A DNA stretch of 64,000 nt from Pogostemon cablin. Lineage: Eukaryota; Streptophyta; Magnoliopsida; Lamiales; Lamiaceae. Made by a program: the position numbers and the translations under genes. This document shows positions 1-10,634 of the stretch, in pieces. Location: positions 23,202,336 to 23,266,335 of the forward strand of contig CM042962.1 in NCBI GenBank assembly GCA_023678885.1. The letters run 5' to 3'. Below the pieces are notes generated by a model, which did no database searches, was not told the DNA's origin, and worked only from the letters and a program-made list of their open reading frames with translations. Positions within the stretch are counted from its first letter, which is position 1. The number at the start of each line of letters is the position of its first letter.

Positions 1-430
1 AAGGCATCGGAAGAAAGAGAGGATGTGGACATATGAGAAGAAGGAAAATAGGGGATGATAGAGAAAGTAAAGGTCAAGAAGAGAAATAGGAGAGAAGAGA
101 AGAAACAGATATGGAAGAAAAAAAAGGATAACGAGAAAGAGAGAAAATGGGAGGAGAAGTGTTGTGACTAATTCCTGGCAAAAGTATGGAATAATTAGAG
201 AGACTGATATGTGGTATGTTTCTTTGCTGATACTATCAACTTTAGGCTACATTCTTGAATCAATGGTTGTCGAATGCCTTTTCTCAATGCTAAAAGTTTT
301 GCTTCTGTTTTCTGCAATTGATTATATATGTTAATTAAAGGCTATTGATCCTTAATGTTCATGTAGTTTTACGTATGAGCAGCTAAGTTCGAATTGACTT
401 TTTATGCATTGAACTGGTTCCCGTTTGTTT
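1..430. other. Non-coding, purine-rich left edge
   Basis: The first 170 bases are strongly purine-rich (GAGA/GAAA runs) and the rest is ordinary AT-rich sequence. No coding signal is visible. It lies just upstream of the CIPK exon remnants and may be intronic sequence of the same decayed gene. Confidence 0.3.
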
Positions 431-454
431 AGGTGTACTGGACATCTATGTGAA

Positions 455-798
455 ATGAGTTTGTACAGCCACAGCAAGGGTGTGTGATTTAAAGGTGTAA
501 GTCAATCTTTAATTATTGATTTTAGCATCCATTACTTTTTATTAGGTTTCTAAAATAAACTCTTGAGTGCAGATAGAAAACCTGCTCCTTAATCGAAAGG
601 AAATTCGAAGGTGTCTGATTTTGGACTGAGTGCAATGTCTCAGCAGTTAAGCAAAATAACTATTTTAAATAGAGATGATTATGGATATTGTTTATTCAAG
701 TTATGTTGCATATGTTATTTTCTTTGTGGTCATTTTTCTCTGATTTATTGAAATTGAATGTAGGGGTGGAACTCCAAATTATGTTGCACTTGATCGAG
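455..798 (+). pseudogene. Decayed exons of a CIPK-type (CBL-interacting) protein kinase
   Basis: Three short stretches read as the catalytic core of a plant CIPK/SnRK3 kinase. At about 455-495 the sequence gives YSHSKGV followed by a stop where the catalytic HRD loop should be. At 576-646 it gives ENLLL, then after a one-base frame change KVSDFGLSAMSQQ, which is the DFG region. At 763-798 it gives GTPNYVA, the activation-loop end, preceded by an AG acceptor and followed by a GT donor. The fragments are in the right order and are separated by AT-rich gaps that resemble introns. The catalytic HRD is destroyed, a frameshift separates ENLLL from KVSDFG, and the APE motif reads ALDR. CIPKs decode calcium signals with CBL partners, but this copy cannot make a kinase. 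The family call rests on the DFGLSA and GTPNYVAP-type motifs. Confidence 0.6.
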
Positions 799-2412
799 GT
801 ATTATTTTTTTTTTCTTTTTTCCTTTTTAATGCTATAGTTGGATCACCTTAGAGCTCATACTGCAATTCAAAAAGTTATTATTTATGTTTTTAAGCTGAC
901 TTTTTTTTTGTATGATTATTATTTAATTTAATCATTGCAAATGTGAATACAGAACGTTTGGAATAAAAATAATGCTAATTTTATGTTTTTTTTTTTTTTT
1001 TTGTCTTTCTTTAGTTTTCTATTAATTCCATTTTTTGTGGCATTCAACATTGCTTGAAGTAATCTGTCTTTTGGTGTGACATGCATTTGTATCCTTGAGT
1101 CCTTATATCCTTTAATATTTTACCTTCATAACATACGCGGAAACTAAACTTCTGAAGAAAGCCTATTTGAAGTCTTATTCAACTTTAAGTTAAATCCCAG
1201 ATTCTTTGCCTCATGAGAAAGATAAAGTTTCACTAGATTAGCTACAAGGCTAGCAAATAAGTGGAAAGTACGTGGGTAGTGTTGTTTCAGTGTTATTTAG
1301 GACTATTATACCATGTGGCCTAATTAATTTTCATTGATATGTCTAATTATAATGCAACGGCTTCTGATTTTGTCTAGCAAAAAATGATATAGATACGTAT
1401 AATATTGTCGAAAGATTGAAAACTACTTGATAGATAAATCTTCCCCATTGTAAATTTATGTGCTGCTATGGATGTAAAATGATGTCATTTTTACTGTTCA
1501 AGCATCTGAGCGCAGCTTAATTCTTCACCAGGATGATATGTATGTCTTTGTTGGTAGTTAGACTTCATGCAATTTTGTTCTATCTCTGTAGAATAGTTTA
1601 AGTAAAATAGGAAACAATTGTGTTATGGAACTATCTTTAATTATTTTTTCATCAGAAGTTAGCATGGATGTTAACTTTCTAAGCAATATTGTTCTATACT
1701 ACTCCACTCAATTTAGTTCTTTTCAATGTAATTTTTCTATTTGTGATTGTCAACAAACCTGGAATTGTAGAGTGTAAAGTAAATACTACTATTAAGGATA
1801 AGATCAAAATAAGTAACAAAGCTCATACTTTTGTGAGCTTCAAGAGTTGTGTAAGTAACATGCTTTGCAGCTGCCATCATGGGAAGAATAACATGAGTAG
1901 ATTCAAGAATTATGTTTGGAAATTGAATTTTATGGTCATAATATGGTCATAATGTATGGGTTTGGCCTTAGGTACTTGCAAAATTTGTGTTGCCAATCAA
2001 ATTGGCAAAGTTTAGAATTCCATGAAGCACCAATGTGAAGAAAAATGAGAAAGATAACATCTGGAAGACCAAACTAAAGAGATGCAGAACCAGAAGATAG
2101 GAAGCTGAGTATTGATTCACATAAATGTAGCACAATACTAAAATACCTTTGATTGATGAGAGTTCTCAATCTAGATGACTTCAATTGACATTTTTAGTTA
2201 TATCAATATTATGGCATTATGCTACTCAACATTTTTTTTTTGAAATTAAAGTGTTTTGGGATGTTATAGAATTAATGTGTTAACTTAATTTTTTGGACTA
2301 CATCACTCTTTATCATATCATACTATAATTCCATAGTATATAATTTAAAATTATAATTCATTTTAAGACATTACAAAGTACAAAGTAAATTTTACTAAAG
2401 ACAAAAGAAGTA
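799..2412. other. AT-rich non-coding stretch
   Basis: I see no gene, tRNA or terminal repeat here. There are poly-T runs near 808-830 and 985-1003. An 87-codon open frame at 1689-1952 has no recognisable content. The region may include further decayed intron or 3' sequence of the CIPK remnant. Confidence 0.3.
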
Positions 2413-2640
2413 TTCCCTCCGTCTGTGTCGAAAATATAGACATTTGCTTTTTGCATGTAGATTAGGGAATATTATTATTTAATGTGCAGTTGTTAGTTGT
2501 ATTACTCGGGTGTGTGGATCCTATATATTTATTGTTTTAGTAATGTGTGTGTGTCTCATGTGTTTAAAAAGGGAAATGTCCACCTTTAATGCGAACATTC
2601 AAAATGACAAAATATTCATCTATCCGGCAAAAGGAGGGAG
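2413..2640. mobile_element. Stowaway-like MITE
   Basis: The ends TTCCCTCCGTC and GGAGGGA are imperfect inverted repeats, and TA flanks both sides (2411-2412, 2641-2642), as expected for Tc1/mariner-type MITEs. The interior has the phrase TTTGCTTTTTGCATGTAGATTA, shared with the elements at 4370, 25597 and about 57590 (family A in this annotation). It is non-coding. Confidence 0.75.
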
Positions 2641-3316
2641 TATATATCATACTTTAAATTCATATAAAATTTAAAATTACAATTATTTTAAGATAATCAT
2701 AGAGTATAACGTGTCAGCAACGTACGAGTCACGATTTGAAAATCTAACTAGTCTAATATTAAAAGTGTCTTGCACTTGTAAAATATTTTTGGGCACTTTT
2801 ATCCTTATTTTATTTTCTTTAATACATTTTCACCCTTAATTAGTTAATATATTTTATATAATTAATCTTAAACTTAATGCACCTCTTGAGTTTATAACTT
2901 AATACAATTAATATTAAATTTAATGCAACTTTTGAAACCTCATGCACTTCTTGAGTTTATAATTTAATATAATTAATCTTAAACTTAATGCAACTTTTGA
3001 ATTATTAACTTCATACAACTCTTGAATTTATACATTATATATTTATCACCTATATATATTAGGTAAAAGCTTGCAATAAGCAAGAAAGTCGATTCACAAT
3101 TTCATGCATATCAAATGCTTCACTTCTTCAAGGATTGAGATACGTGTGAACATCATCAAAGCTCTTTGTTGGAGGTGATGACTTACTTCACGGGCGGAGC
3201 CTTGTGTAGGCATGAGAGGGCTCTAGCCCCCAAAATGTTCAAGAACCCCTATTATATACATAGTTAGTATTTTTATTTATTTAATATTATTTTAAAACAT
3301 CATACTATATATATAA

Positions 3317-3502
3317 TGCTCCTTTCGTTTTTCTTTATAATTTTCATAATTATTGTAGATACGGACTTTAAGAAATGTTATTTTTTTATAAACTCTATTG
3401 ATTTTTGATAGTAATATAGTCTTTTTTTTATAATAAATAAATGATAATAAGTTATAAGTATGTGTTAGGTTGAGAGTGTCATTTTTTAAGTAAAGGGTAT
3501 TG

Positions 3503-3585
<83 letters not shown>

Positions 3586-3641
3586 AGTGCATTGAGGTCA
3601 ACAAATAAGAAAGTTTGAAATATATAATGGGATGAAGGGAG
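3317..3641. mobile_element. Family-B MITE nested in the hAT-type element
   Basis: It begins near GCTCCTTTCGTTTTTC and ends at GATGAAGGGAG before TA. The interior has the family-B phrase ACGGACTTTAAGAAATGTTA, which corresponds to ACGGAGTTTAAGAAAAGTTG in the copy at 44953. The 3' half is interrupted by the microsatellite. Confidence 0.6.
3506..3582. repeat. (AT)n microsatellite
   Basis: About 38 uninterrupted AT units lie inside the family-B MITE. Such arrays are replication-slippage hot spots, so the true length may differ between individuals or assemblies. Confidence 0.95.
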
Positions 3642-4369
3642 TATTCAATCATATTTTTAATATAGTAATATTCAATATCAACATTTACCACAAAGAGAGC
3701 GTTCATAGCCATTAAAAAAAAATCCAACCGACACTTCAGAATAAAATGGATGATGAGTTTCTTATGAATAATTTGATCATTTACATCGAGAAATAGATAG
3801 CTTCAACCCTAATCAAAGACTATAATTTTTTGTTTTGAATCAATGAAAAACATGTCGGCTAGACTTTTCATACTTTTAAATATAGAGAATTGTATGAAAT
3901 TATCTCAAAATCCTTTTTTATTATCAAGTTATGCTTTTATATTTCACTAGTTACAAGTATTATTCAATATTAGAATATAAATTATGATCAACATGTTTTT
4001 ATTTCTAGCCCCCGCTAGAAAAATCCTCTATCTCCGCTCCTGACTTACTTCTTTCTATGTCCTAATTTACAAAATGTCATTATTATTGCAGGTCTCTCAA
4101 GTAACTTCTTAGATTGTTCCCATTAGAATTAGACGTATAACCATCAAGAAAAATTGGACGACTTGCTGCATAAGCGATGCAACAATCTAGATTCTCCATA
4201 GTTGATTAATTTTTCAATCTTTCATTTTATGTGTTATTACTTTATTTATTTATATTGTAAAAGTCATTATAGACCACGAGAATGGTCATCCTTAATAACA
4301 CATGTATAACCTTTTGAACTTGAAGATATTACGTACTCTACGAAACCTAATTAATTTATTACTATCATA

Positions 4370-4581
4370 CTCCCTCCGTCCCGTCCAAAGAGATGCATTT
4401 GCTTTTTGCACGTGGATTAAGAAGTATTATTATTTTATGTAAAGTGGGTAGGTGTATTAGGGAGATGTGATGGGTAGTGGTGGACAATTGGTGGACCATT
4501 TTTACTAAAAGAGAAAAATGTTGCAATTTGGATAAGACGCCCAATATAGTAAAATTATGTTATTTGAGTGGGACCGGGGAG
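4370..4581. mobile_element. Stowaway-like MITE (family A)
   Basis: It starts CTCCCTCCGTCCCGTCC and ends GGGACCGGGGAG, with TA at 4368-4369 and 4582-4583. The interior shares TTTGCTTTTTGCACGTGGAT and the AAGAAGTATTATTATTTTATGT phrase with other family-A copies. Confidence 0.8.
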
Positions 4582-5002
4582 TATATTGCAACTGGTTTGT
4601 GAGAATTATGGTATTTAACGATGATGGAGAGTATCAAACTCTTCAGCCTCAAAGTGTAGATACTAGGATGTATGCACTGGTTCGTTAACTTCTTCTTACA
4701 TTATAGATATCATTAGTGGCAATTTCTTAAGTATTCTTATGGATGGCAATTTTTGTTCCGAACGACGAGACAGAGTTATGTTAGATTCTATTAAAACACA
4801 TTTGACAACGTATTTATATTGTATTTCTTTTCTTTTGACTTGCTTTATACACCTGTTCTCCAAATGTGGTTTTAATGTGATTGCCCAAACTAGCTACGGG
4901 CTTATGAGATAGCATTTTTAGACATTTATTTTCCTTTATCAATCATGAGAACTCAGTTAATTTCAATGAATACCTTCCATTTTGTGAAAATAAATAGTTG
5001 AA

Positions 5003-6321
5003 TGAAGTGTTTTATTTTCTTTCGTTTTGCTATTTCTTTTTCTTCAACTAGCTAGAACAGTTATTCTTTTGTAACCATCATAACCCCTTCTCAATTTGAA
5101 TTTCAACATCATATTATATCAAATGGAAAGGAGAAGAATGATCCACATAAACAGAAAAAAAAAAAGAAAGAAAATGCTTAGAGGAACTTGGGAGGGAATG
5201 TGGAAGTGCCTAACTATAAAAATGATGAAGTTAAATGGCAGAAGGAACTTGACAATTATAGGGAGAGAGAGATTTTGGCTTTGTTTCTTTTAACTTACCA
5301 AACTTTTTTTTCACTATTTCCTCATTTGTTTGTTCCATTACAGTTTTCACCCTCTAAAAATATTAGGAGTATAAGAGTTTCAAAACAAATAATTCTTTAA
5401 TACAGCATATTTTAAAAAATGTTACTTTCACCTAACACACATAATTTATTTTATCATTTATTTATTATTTAAAAATACAACTTTATCCTAAAAAGTTAAT
5501 AAAGTTGGTCAAAAAATCAATTTTTCTTAAATTTCATATTTACAGTAATAATGAAGAGCTTAGTGGAATGAAGGGAGTACTTTCTTAACCCACTATAAAT
5601 TAAAATATTATATTCCATAATCTCCGAGTAAAAAATAAACGTAAACATAAAATAGGATGGAAGGAGTATATAAATATATCATAGTCCTTTGCGTTTATTT
5701 TTTACTCGGAGATTATGGAATATAATATTTTAATTTATAGTGGGTTAAGAAAGTACTCCCTTCAATCCACTAAGCTCTTCATTATTACTGTAAATATGAA
5801 ATTTAAGAAAAATTGATTTTTTGACCAACTTTATTAACTTTTTAGGATAAAGTTGTATTTTTAAATAATAAATAAATGATAAAATAAATTATGTGTGTTA
5901 GGTGAAAGTAACATTTTTTAAAATATGCTGTATTAAAGAATTATTTGTTTTGAAACTCTTATACTCCTAATATTTTTAGAGGGTGAAAACTGTAATGGAA
6001 CAAACAAATGAGGAAATAGTGAAAAAAAGTTTGGTAAGTTAAAAGAAACAAAGCCAAAATCTCTCTCTCCCTATAATTGTCAAGTTCCTTCTGCCATTTA
6101 ACTTCATCATTTTTATAGTTAGACACTTCCACATTCCCTCCCAAGTTCCTCTAAGCATTTTTTTTTTTTCTGTTTATGTGGATCATTCTTCTCCTTTCCA
6201 TTTGATATAATATGATGTTGAAATTCAAATTGAGAAGGGGTTATGATGGTTACAAAAGAATAACTGTTCTAGCTAGTTGAAGAAAAAGAAATAGCAAAAC
6301 GAAAGAAAATAAAACACTTCA
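5003..6321. repeat. 1.3-kb near-perfect palindrome (inverted repeat)
   Basis: The left arm (about 5003-5645) reappears as its reverse complement on the right (about 5686-6321), with a spacer of about 40 bp. The arms match over about 640 bp with only scattered differences; for example GTGGAATG on the left pairs with GTGGATTG on the right. Each arm contains a family-B MITE segment and a 40-codon open stretch containing NDEVKWQKELDNYRERE. That stretch looks like captured coding sequence, but I cannot place it in a family. The spacer is the tail of a family-A MITE. No clear target duplication flanks the structure. A read-through transcript would fold into a long hairpin. Confidence 0.85.
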
Positions 6322-6675
6322 AAGGCTATGGCTATTCGCACACATGATTTTACTTCCATACATCCACTTGAATTTTAAATTAATAAATACATATAATAAA
6401 TTACTAAACTATCCCTTTGACATACACACATTTAATACACTATTATTCCTAAAATAATAAATACTACAACATACACACACCAAACACTATAACAATAACA
6501 ATTCAATAAAAACATAAATACACATACATCACATTCACATAAAACATTTGAGCAAAAATCACAAAACAAAACTCACACCCACCCACTTCTTCTTCCCCCA
6601 TTTTCTTCATCCAACATTCACAAACCCTAGATTTTCTCCCCATCTATAAACACTACATTTGCTGACACGGTTATC
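6322..6675. other. A/C-rich sequence upstream of the MULE transposase
   Basis: About 350 bp are rich in ACACAC and CATACA motifs and carry TATAAAC at about 6645, shortly before the ATG at 6676. It may be the promoter and 5' UTR of the transposase remnant. No terminal inverted repeat could be identified. Confidence 0.35.
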
Positions 6676-8284
6676 ATGTCGAAAGAAGAAACACCTAAGA
6701 ACGTAAAGGTATGTATATTTACGTGTTTACACCGATTAAAAACTTATTTTTTGCATTTTTTCCCGTCGCTGAATTGTTCGACCAACCAGAGTCAAAAATT
6801 TTGGATGTGTTCGACCAGAGATTGTCGAAATTTTTTAATTTTTTCGACCATAGCTGGTCGAAATTTTTTGATATGTTCGACCATAGGTGGTTGAATTTTT
6901 TAGAAAACTTCGACCAAAATCAGCCGATTTTTTCTAATTTTTTCGACAACTTTCTATCGAAAAGTGTGTATTTTTCCAGCACTATATTTGGTTTCCATTT
7001 TTAACCCCTTTTTGTGCGTAGGAATCATTTCCTTCTACTAAATATAGTGTCATCTTATTGGGGAATGAGCTTAGTACAGATGTTTGTATGGTTGATGATT
7101 ACATGGACTTATTTGAAATCCATCAATGGTTTAATACAAGAGAGGATTTGATAAACTGGGCTCGAAGTATTAGTTTAGATAATTAGATGGTGGTTATAGC
7201 GAAACGCTCTGATAATGGTGGAGGAGGAGAAAAATGGGAAGGCTATTTTTGAGTTGTGAACGTGGTGAAAAGAATAGAAAGTTTAAGGCAAAAGTAAACC
7301 GATACAAGGAGGTGGATCCAGAAAATGAACGAGAGGAGAAGGGTCCAAGTAAAAAGAAAGTAAAAAAGAGAGAGACGGGTACAAAGAAATGTAATTGCCC
7401 GTTTTTGCTTAGGGGGGAGAGAATTAGAGAAGGGCGGAGCATGGGCATTGGAGGTTGTTAACGGTGTTCATAACCACTCGATTGACAATTATTTGGAGGG
7501 GCATGCCTATGCTGGGAGGCTAAAGGAGGCGGAGGAAAAATTTGTGATTGATATGTCACTCCAAGATGTCCGTCCAAAGAATATGATACAACTTCTAAAA
7601 CATAAATTCCCCGGTAACAAGACTATAATACGGACTATATACAATTGTCACAAAAAAATTTGCTAATTGTGGTGGTCGCTCTCAATTGCAATATTTGGTG
7701 AAGAAGTTGGAGGAACATAAATATTTTTGTCTCACCCGAAGGTGCAAGGAAACCGGTAATGTTAGAGACTTATTCTTTGCACCTCCCCGAAGCATAGATT
7801 TGTTGTGTGCTTTTCCTCAAATTTTTCTTATGGATTCAACATACAAGACGAACAAGTACAAGATGCCTTTGTTTGAGATAGTTGGTGTCACTTCAACTGG
7901 CATGACGTTTTGTGTAGAAATTGTATTCTTGAGAAGGAAAAGGAAGATAACTACTCATGGGCTCTTACAACACATAGGGATGTAATGGGTAAAACATGTT
8001 TTCCTTCGCTAACTGTGACTGATAAAGAGATAATGCCATTGAGAGTGTCTTTCCCGGTACCAGTCATTTTCTTTGTCGGTGGCATATAAACAAGAACATC
8101 ACGGCAAATTGTAAAAAAATTATCCATCCAAAGGATAAATGGGAGGGTTTCATGCATGCGTGGAATTTGGTGGTGTTATCGAATAATGATGAACTACTCA
8201 CGGAACGGGTAAAGAGGTTTAGGCATGAATTCGTAATTACCCTGAGGTGGTTGAGTATGCTATGAACAATTGGGTGGTGGAGAA
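6676..8284 (+). pseudogene. MULE transposase of the FAR1-like type, disrupted and 3'-truncated
   Basis: A short first exon (MSKEETPKNVK, 6676-6708) ends in a GT donor, and an acceptor lies near 7018-7020. Downstream are an N-terminal zinc-binding module (CNC then GVHNHS, about 7390-7480) and the start of the DDE catalytic domain (LMDSTYKTNKYKMPLFEIVG, about 7827-7886). After another frame change comes the VFPGTSHFLCRWHINKNI-type region (about 8050-8100). I count a stop at 7184-7186 and frame changes near 7225, 7430, 7655, 7930, 8035 and 8225. The coding sequence stops where the tandem-repeat unit begins (about 8285), so the C-terminal region is missing. Such proteins cut and paste Mutator-like elements; FAR1/FHY3 transcription factors derive from the family. 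This copy is dead. Confidence 0.75.
6775..6965 (+). repeat. Imperfect repeats with CGACCA/TGGTCG motifs in the transposase intron
   Basis: Five to six imperfect units of about 30-36 bp, each with TTCGACCA followed by GGTCGAAATTTTTT or a variant, fill most of the intron. Several units contain a small inverted pair (CGACCATAGCTGGTCG). They could be protein-binding sites or simple expansion. Confidence 0.6.
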
Positions 8285-8489
8285 GGCATCCATTGTTTCT
8301 CCAGCATCAGGGGATTATTCTCTGTTTTTAATATTTCTTGCTTAGAATAAAAAATCATTCAATTTTGTTCAACTTTAAGTTACAACTGTAGAGTACTGGA
8401 TAGCTTTAGTTTGATGCCCAACCTTGTTTATTTACAAACAACTGGATAGCTTTAGTTTGATGCCGAACCTTGTTTATTTACACACAATA

Positions 8490-8745
8490 CTCCCTCTGTC
8501 CCATTTCAATCTTTACATATTTCCATTTTGGGCGTCCCATTTCAATCATTACATTTCCCTTTTTAGTAAATGAGACTCACACACATTAATTATTTCTCTC
8601 TCCTTGAGTCCACACATCACACTAATACACCTACCCACTTTACATTAAACTATTATTTCTCTCACTTCACTACACATTAAAATACTACATTCCTTAATCT
8701 ATGTGCAAAAATTCAAACGTAAAGTTTGAAACGGGATGGATGGAG
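8490..8745. mobile_element. Stowaway-like MITE inside tandem copy I
   Basis: It starts CTCCCTCTGTCCC, ends GGGATGGATGGAG, and has TA on both sides. The paralogous site in copy II (about 35458-35470, TACACATTATATTTTAC) lacks it. Confidence 0.85.
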
Positions 8746-8906
8746 TATATTTTACTGTTACTAGAATTTCTTTTATTGAGAATCTATCATTGCAGTGATG
8801 CAAAGGTTAGTGATTTAGACAATCTGAAGCCTGCATATCTATAGGATGAAAGAAAGCCAATACAGTTATAGTAGAGAGCAAATAGTAAGTTACATGATAT
8901 GAAGTA

Positions 8907-8999
8907 CTCCCTCCGTCCCGCCCATATTGCTACGTTTACTGTAGCTTTTGTGAGAGCTTTATGCAGTTAAACGATGCAGTTTGACCGGGATAGAGGGAG
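8907..8999. mobile_element. 93-bp Stowaway-like MITE with two empty sites in the window
   Basis: It starts CTCCCTCCGTCCCGCCC, ends GGGATAGAGGGAG, and TA is duplicated. The uninterrupted sequence GAAGTAATCAATACTCAG is present at about 35621 and 37601, so the insertion is directly visible. Confidence 0.9.
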
Positions 9000-9177
9000 T
9001 AATCAATACTCAGTTGCCCGAATTGAGAGGATTGAAACTAAATTGATGGAAGAGGCTCATGCATTTTGCACCCACTTCCAAGTAAATTCTTATCAAGAAA
9101 TGACACGGCCCTTTCATACAAATTAAAGTAAAAATAGTGAGGCATAAAGGGCTTGAAAAAGAAATCCATCATCATTA

Positions 9178-9254
9178 AAGATTTTCAAAACTTTTCTCCC
9201 GAGGAATAGGCTAACCCGACTATAAGGACAACTGTAGCACTTTGCACTACTACT
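9178..9254 (-). pseudogene. HIG1-domain last exon, copy I, 3' part (split by copia insertion)
   Basis: On the minus strand this encodes the end of a HIG1 (hypoxia-induced) domain, equivalent to the GATVALRVGTTYYSGE segment of copy III. Its 5' part lies 15.3 kb away at 24537-24620. HIG1 proteins are small inner-mitochondrial-membrane proteins that associate with respiratory complexes III and IV. The exon was broken by the Ty1/copia element. Confidence 0.7.
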
Positions 9255-10632
9255 TGTTGGATTGTATACTAAAAGTCTAGCTTTAGTATGAACAATGTTA
9301 TAACAATTTATTTGAAACGAGAATCATATAATCAAATGATTGCGTCTTTTAATTTATTTATATGTTCGATGCAATAGTCCACTAACTTTATACTATAGAT
9401 AATATGTTGTGCGATAACACGCGGAAGATCATATTATCGGTTTCCTTATAAAGTATAAACAGATGCTCACAACCGAGATAGCCAGAGACTCTCTATCGGA
9501 ATGGTTGTAATGTGGTTTGGTATTAGCTTGTCTTGGCTATAGAATCACATTAGTGCACTTTCTGTATTGAGCAGGACCGCTTGAGATCGTTCGACTTATA
9601 CTGACTTATAGGAGAACTTGATCTCAGTTATTATGGATGTTTGTGCTCTTAATCCCTATACAATAACCTCGACATGTAGGGCATTATGTATTTCTTTGAT
9701 TCATCAATGGGTGAGATTTACATGTAATTAAATCAGCAAACTCGGTGAGTTGGGAAGTAGTGCTGTTTTTATGGTGTGATGTTGATTGTAGAAGGAATCC
9801 GTGTCTGTCATAGGTTGATGATGTCCCCTTAAGGAGCTCATAAGGATTATCATGTAAACCCTGCAGGTAGATTTATTCCGACATGATAATGAGGTTGAGT
9901 GGTACTACTCTTGGACGAGATATTAATTAATGGAATTGTCAGTAACTTAATTAATTAATGGACATTGAATCTTAAACATGGGGAGACTAACGGGCTCATA
10001 ATAAGAAGGAGCCCAAAACGTAATTTTGGGATTGGAGAGGCAGTGCGATAATAATATTTTAGTGGAATATATTATTATTATTGGACTTAAGTATAAGCTT
10101 TGGGCTAAGCTTGGATACTTAAGTCCAATGGAGACCCGATTCTAATTTCTCCTCATGGTCCCTACTGTAGCCCACATATATAAGTCACCTTAGCTTATCT
10201 GAAATGTTAATCTAATTCATGATTCACGAATGGTGAGGGTTGAGAGCAGATTGAGGAGATCTCGTAGATCTTCACCCACACGACGTCGAGATCAGACTTG
10301 GGAATACAGCAGAAGATCAAGAGGTCGTTTGCTGTTTCTGTCCGTCACCTTGTACGAATTTTATAAAATCATACAGACCTCTTATCTAGACGTGTGATAT
10401 ACTGGCGGAAAATCATCAAAGGGAGAATCGATTTGCCGTGTAGATCACTCAAATACAAGATCGAACAAGGAAGTTATGGCCATTCTCGTGACGCTGTGCA
10501 GGCTGGTGGCGAGATTGAATCTTCTCTAACATACCCTGGTGAAAGGTAATACGTTTCTTGATTTTTCTTGCTTCCACTGAATTAGAAATGTATGGAATCC
10601 TAACGGGTCACGTTAACGATCGAATGTCAATA
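9255..10632 (+). repeat. 5' LTR of outer copia element
   Basis: It begins TGTTGGATTGTATACTAAAA and ends GAATGTCAATA, where the other LTR ends GAATGCCAACA. A TATA box (TATATAAG) is at 10177-10184. A 48-nt hairpin lies just upstream at 10081-10128. Confidence 0.9.
10081..10128. promoter_or_regulatory. Conserved LTR hairpin upstream of the TATA box
   Basis: TTGGACTTAAGTAT-AAGCTT pairs with AAGCTT-GG-ATACTTAAGTCCAA around a TGGGCT loop. The same structure is at 23980-24027. At 22218-22265 it appears with different stem bases that still pair (TTGGATTTAATTAA with TTAATTAAATCTAA). Its position between the U3 start and the TATA box suggests a cis-acting role, but function is inference. Confidence 0.7.
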
Positions 10633-10634
10633 AT

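Larger units (their letters stand above)
3189..4042. mobile_element. Non-autonomous hAT-type element with 8-bp target duplication
   Basis: The sequence ACTTACTT occurs immediately before (3181-3188) and after (4043-4050) the element. The ends are inverted repeats: CACGGGCGGAGCC on the left and CTCCGCTCCTG on the right. Further in, both ends carry CTCTAGCCCCC or TCTAGCCCCC. An 8-bp duplication with short terminal repeats is the hAT signature. There is no transposase. A family-B MITE (about 3317-3641), itself expanded by an AT microsatellite, is nested inside. Confidence 0.75.
8285..9254 (-). repeat. Tandem unit, copy I, first part (3' flank of the HIG1-type gene)
   Basis: From the motif GCATCCATTGTTTCTCC onward this matches 35386-35860 and 37430-37850, except where two MITEs were inserted (8490-8745 and 8907-8999). 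A 50-bp stretch (GGATAGCTTTAGTTTGATGCC) is itself duplicated at about 8398-8480. The last 75 bp are the 3' end of a HIG1-domain exon, cut by the copia LTR at 9255. Confidence 0.8.

Noticed and set aside
3479..3727. Open frame with a long Tyr-Ile repeat
   Set aside because: It is the AT microsatellite translated; the same artefact occurs at 44438-44672 and 60754-61033.
9245..9254. Target duplication of the outer copia element
   Set aside because: CTACT on the left and ACGAG on the right do not match; compared with the empty sites no 5-bp duplication can be defended.
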